NCBI GenBank assembly: GCA_003552605.1
Contig: PUNN01000370.1
Coordinates: forward strand, 1-7,478
Length of the DNA stretch: 7,478 nucleotides
Source of the DNA: Phycisphaeraceae bacterium
Lineage (GTDB): Bacteria > Planctomycetota > Phycisphaerae > Phycisphaerales > Phycisphaeraceae
Direction: 5' to 3'
Below the pieces are notes generated by a model. It ran no database searches. It was not told the origin of the DNA and was given only the letters and a program-made list of their open reading frames with translations. Below are positions 5,919 through 7,478 of this stretch, piece by piece (the stretch's first letter is position 1; each line of letters opens with the position of its first letter). The translations under genes and the position numbers were made by a program.

Positions 5919-6595
5919 CAGGACACCTCCCCGGCCGTGGCGGCCGCGACCTCAGACCCGGCGTCCGCAACGCGGGCGCAGCGTTCGAGGTAACGCTCGA
6001 AGCTCGCCCGGTCGGCCAGCAGGTAACGGTGGTTGAGAACGTTGAAGACGTTGACCTGGTCGATGCGAATCACGCGGGCATCATCGACGTTGCGTGCCGA
6101 GAGCGCCGTGTTGTTACGCGTATCCTCCAGGGCGACCAGGCAGGGACGGTTGATTTCAAGGGCCTTGAGAAGTGCGGCGAAGCGGCGGGTGCTGGGCTTA
6201 TCAAAGTCGAGCCCTTCAACGAGCTTGATCTCGTTGTCCACGGCCTTGGCCAAGAGGGCATTGCGGTTGGCCAGCCGCCGCATCTTGACCGGCATGTCCT
6301 GCCGGAAGCTTCGCGGCCGCTTGGCGAACGCCACACCGCCGCCGCGCATCACGTTGGTCCGGATCGCCCCGCGACGGGCATTGCCAGTGCCCTTCTGCCG
6401 ATAGAGCTTACGGGTGGAGCCTTCGACCTGCCCACGGCTGCGTGTGGCCGCGGTACCGAGCCGGCGGTTGCCGTGCAGCCGGACGTAGGCCTGCTTCAGC
6501 AGCACCGGCCGCACCTCGCCACCGAGCAGTTGCTCATCGACGCTGTGGGTGCCGACCTGCTGGCCGTCCATGTTGTATACAGGAATTTCCATCAT
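5918..6595 (-). CDS. rplD: 50S ribosomal protein L4
   Basis: Primary 23S rRNA binder whose extended loop lines the polypeptide exit tunnel near the macrolide site. In E. coli it also represses its own operon. The 225-residue product has the N-terminal fold, then the basic loop at about residues 52-100 with STRKLYRQKGTGNARRG and RGGGVAFAKRP. Lys68 in RQKGTG matches E. coli Lys63, where macrolide-resistance changes occur, and is unaltered. The C-terminal domain (about 115-205) includes LVALEDTRNNTALSARNVDD. An Ala-rich tail (RVADAGSEVAAATAGEVS) extends past the family's usual end. Two tandem ATGs (6593-6595 and 6590-6592) lie 5 and 8 nt after AGGTG, so the true start could be either; the first is reported. 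The TGA stop shares one base with the L23 ATG, which implies translational coupling. Confidence 0.96.
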   Translation of the reverse strand: MMEIPVYNMDGQQVGTHSVDEQLLGGEVRPVLLKQAYVRLHGNRRLGTAATRSRGQVEGSTRKLYRQKGTGNARRGAIRTNVMRGGGVAFAKRPRSFRQDMPVKMRRLANRNALLAKAVDNEIKLVEGLDFDKPSTRRFAALLKALEINRPCLVALEDTRNNTALSARNVDDARVIRIDQVNVFNVLNHRYLLADRASFERYLERCARVADAGSEVAAATAGEVS

Positions 6596-6608
6596 CGTTT
6601 CACCTGCG

Positions 6609-6626
6609 GCTTTCCAACAGGAAAGC
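6609..6626 (-). repeat. Perfect 7-bp hairpin immediately 5' of the rplD ribosome binding site
   Basis: GCTTTCC-TGTT-GGAAAGC on the minus strand: a perfect 7-bp stem with a 4-nt loop. Three bases separate it from the AGGTG SD of L4. It is less GC-rich than the other stems here. Its position could keep the SD unpaired or modulate access to it; the function is inferred. Confidence 0.6.
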
Positions 6627-6661
6627 GGTCTCTTGCGCCGCGCCCGGCCCGGGCTCAGGCC

Positions 6662-6703
6662 CGTTGGGCACGACTCGGCTCGCTGCGGGCTGTCGTGGCA
6701 ACG
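6662..6703 (-). repeat. Imperfect inverted repeat (11-bp stem) in rplC-rplD spacer
   Basis: On the minus strand the arms are CGTTG-C-CACGAC and GTCGTG-CC-CAACG. They pair as 5 bp plus 6 bp around a 1x2 internal loop, with a 17-nt apical loop (6675-6691). This is the longest stem I found in the window and the best candidate for a dispersed hairpin repeat. It overlaps the next small stem (6650-6663) by two bases, so the two could stack or compete. Confidence 0.6.
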
Positions 6704-6764
6704 CAGTATCCGTGGTCGGCAGCCGCAAACCCCTCACGGGCGAAGGGCCATGCGGGCCGGGGAC

Positions 6765-7451
6765 TTACGACGCCTGGGCGGCAATCGCGGCCTTGGTCTT
6801 ATACAGTCTCTTGGCCTCCCGAATCATCACCAGCCCCTGATTCGGACCCGGGATCGGGCCCTTGATCAGCAGCAGGTTCCGGTCCTTGTCGATCGCGACG
6901 ATTTCCATGCTGCGCTCAGTCACACGGGCCTGACCCATGTGGCCGGGCATCTTGATGCCCTTCTTGGGCCGGCCGCCACCGAGGTCGGTTGAGCGGCCGG
7001 CAATGGCACCGGGCGAGCGGTGCTTCCGTTCCGTGCCGTGCGTGGCTGGAAGGCCTTTGAACTTCCAGCGACGCATCACGCCAGCGAAGCCTTTGCCCTT
7101 GCTGGTGCCGGTCACATCCACGAACCGGATGCTTTCGAACGCGGCGACCGTCAGGGCCTGACCCGGCTCGTAGCTCTCAAGTTCCGACTCATCCACGCGG
7201 AACTCGCGATGGAACCGCTTGGGGCTGACCCCGGCCTTCATGTCGTGGCCGATCAGCGGGATGGTCGTGTTGCGGGCCTTGACGTCCTCGAAGGCGATCT
7301 GCACCGCCGAGTAGCCGTCCGGCCCCGAGGCGCTTTTCACCTGGCTGACGTAACAGGGGCCAGCCTGCACAATGGTCACGGGCACATTGCGCCCCTGGTC
7401 ATCGTAGTAGCGGGTCATGCCGATTTTTCGGCCGATCAGTGCGGCGGCCAT
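6765..7451 (-). CDS. rplC: 50S ribosomal protein L3
   Basis: Early-assembly protein of the large subunit. It binds 23S rRNA, and its central extension reaches towards the peptidyl transferase centre. The 228-residue product opens with the L3 signature ALIGRKIGMTRYYDDQG, carries the conserved GTSKGKGFAGVMRRWKFKG block at about residues 115-133, and has HRSPG (144-148) and KMPGHMG (167-173) bounding the central loop. It is somewhat longer than the roughly 210 residues usual in bacteria; the excess is a few residues in the loop and a basic/Ala-rich C-terminal tail. The ATG at 7449-7451 has a GGAG 8 nt upstream (complement of 7460-7463). The loop between HRSPG and KMPG differs from the E. coli version, and the position equivalent to methylated Gln150 appears to be Ser. 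rpsJ should lie immediately upstream, outside the window. The next gene, rplD, is separated by an unusually long spacer. Confidence 0.97.
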   Translation of the reverse strand: MAAALIGRKIGMTRYYDDQGRNVPVTIVQAGPCYVSQVKSASGPDGYSAVQIAFEDVKARNTTIPLIGHDMKAGVSPKRFHREFRVDESELESYEPGQALTVAAFESIRFVDVTGTSKGKGFAGVMRRWKFKGLPATHGTERKHRSPGAIAGRSTDLGGGRPKKGIKMPGHMGQARVTERSMEIVAIDKDRNLLLIKGPIPGPNQGLVMIREAKRLYKTKAAIAAQAS

Positions 7452-7478
7452 GGTCTCATCTCCGAGGGCGCTTCACTC

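Larger units (their letters stand above)
6596..6764 (-). promoter_or_regulatory. Structured 169-nt rplC-rplD spacer, candidate rplD leader
   Basis: This is the longest non-coding gap in the window, lying between the L3 stop and the L4 start. Read on the minus strand it holds three consecutive inverted repeats. The first, 6662-6703, pairs CGTTG with CAACG and CACGAC with GTCGTG (11 bp, small asymmetric internal loop, 17-nt apical loop). The second, 6650-6663, is CGGGC-CTGA-GCCCG. The third, 6609-6626, is GCTTTCC-TGTT-GGAAAGC and ends 3 nt before the L4 SD (AGGTG, complement of 6601-6605). No T-run follows any stem, so none looks like an intrinsic terminator. A leader or autoregulatory role is inference: in E. 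coli L4 regulates the S10 operon through the leader upstream of rpsJ, not here. A dispersed intergenic repeat is an equally good explanation. Confidence 0.4.

Noticed and set aside
6704..6730. Promoter-like GATACT with TTGCGG upstream in the rplC-rplD spacer
   Set aside because: The two boxes are only about 12 nt apart, far below the 16-18 nt of a sigma-70-type promoter, and the match is weak.
6727..6752. Five-codon ORF (MALRP) at the start of the rplC-rplD spacer
   Set aside because: There is no SD before it, and very short ORFs are expected by chance; nothing suggests a leader peptide.
7473..7475. TGA on the minus strand just upstream of rplC that could be the rpsJ stop
   Set aside because: Only one preceding codon is visible, so the frame and identity cannot be supported.

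Overview
The window is the interior of a classical bacterial S10-spc ribosomal protein operon, read entirely on the minus strand (right to left in these coordinates). In transcription order it encodes L3, L4, L23, L2, S19, L22, S3, L16, L29, S17, L14, L24, L5, S14 and S8 (rplC-rplD-rplW-rplB-rpsS-rplV-rpsC-rplP-rpmC-rpsQ-rplN-rplX-rplE-rpsN-rpsH). All fifteen genes are complete and in the canonical order, with nothing inserted, deleted or rearranged. rpsJ (S10) is expected just beyond the right edge and rplF (L6) just beyond the left edge; neither can be identified inside the window.

Organism: the DNA is visibly GC-rich, the proteins are bacterial, and every start chosen is an ATG, usually preceded by a recognisable Shine-Dalgarno (SD) sequence. 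The style of several proteins (L4 STRKLYRQKGTG, L2 MAIRIYKRTSAGRRN and a C-terminus in RYGQLVL, S19 IKTWRRACVIVPEFVGHTF, a zinc-free S14) resembles what I recall of Planctomycetota, perhaps the Phycisphaerae. This is recognition from memory, not a search, and should be treated as tentative.

Layout: 6765-7451 L3; 6596-6764 an unusually long, structured, non-coding spacer of 169 nt; 5640-6595 L4 and L23, whose stop and start codons overlap by one base; 2278-5594 L2, S19, L22, S3, L16, L29 and S17 with spacers of 18-56 nt; 50-2244 L14, L24, L5, S14 and S8 with spacers of 33-79 nt; 1-49 a non-coding tail. No spacer reaches 300 nt. There are no tRNA or rRNA genes, mobile elements or CRISPR arrays, and no convincing promoter or Rho-independent terminator, as expected inside one long transcript.

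How it works together: the products are co-assembled into the two ribosomal subunits (L2, L3, L4, L5, L14, L16, L22, L23, L24 and L29 into the 50S; S3, S8, S14, S17 and S19 into the 30S), so one transcript gives coordinated supply. The window is essentially ordinary. The points worth a second look are small: GC-rich inverted repeats placed just 5' of the SD of several genes (L4, L2, S3, L5, more weakly S8 and S14), a repeated SD-bearing 14-mer before L5, and lineage-type changes in normally conserved peptidyl-transferase-side loops of L2 and L3 and in L14. I see no evidence of a new biological system.
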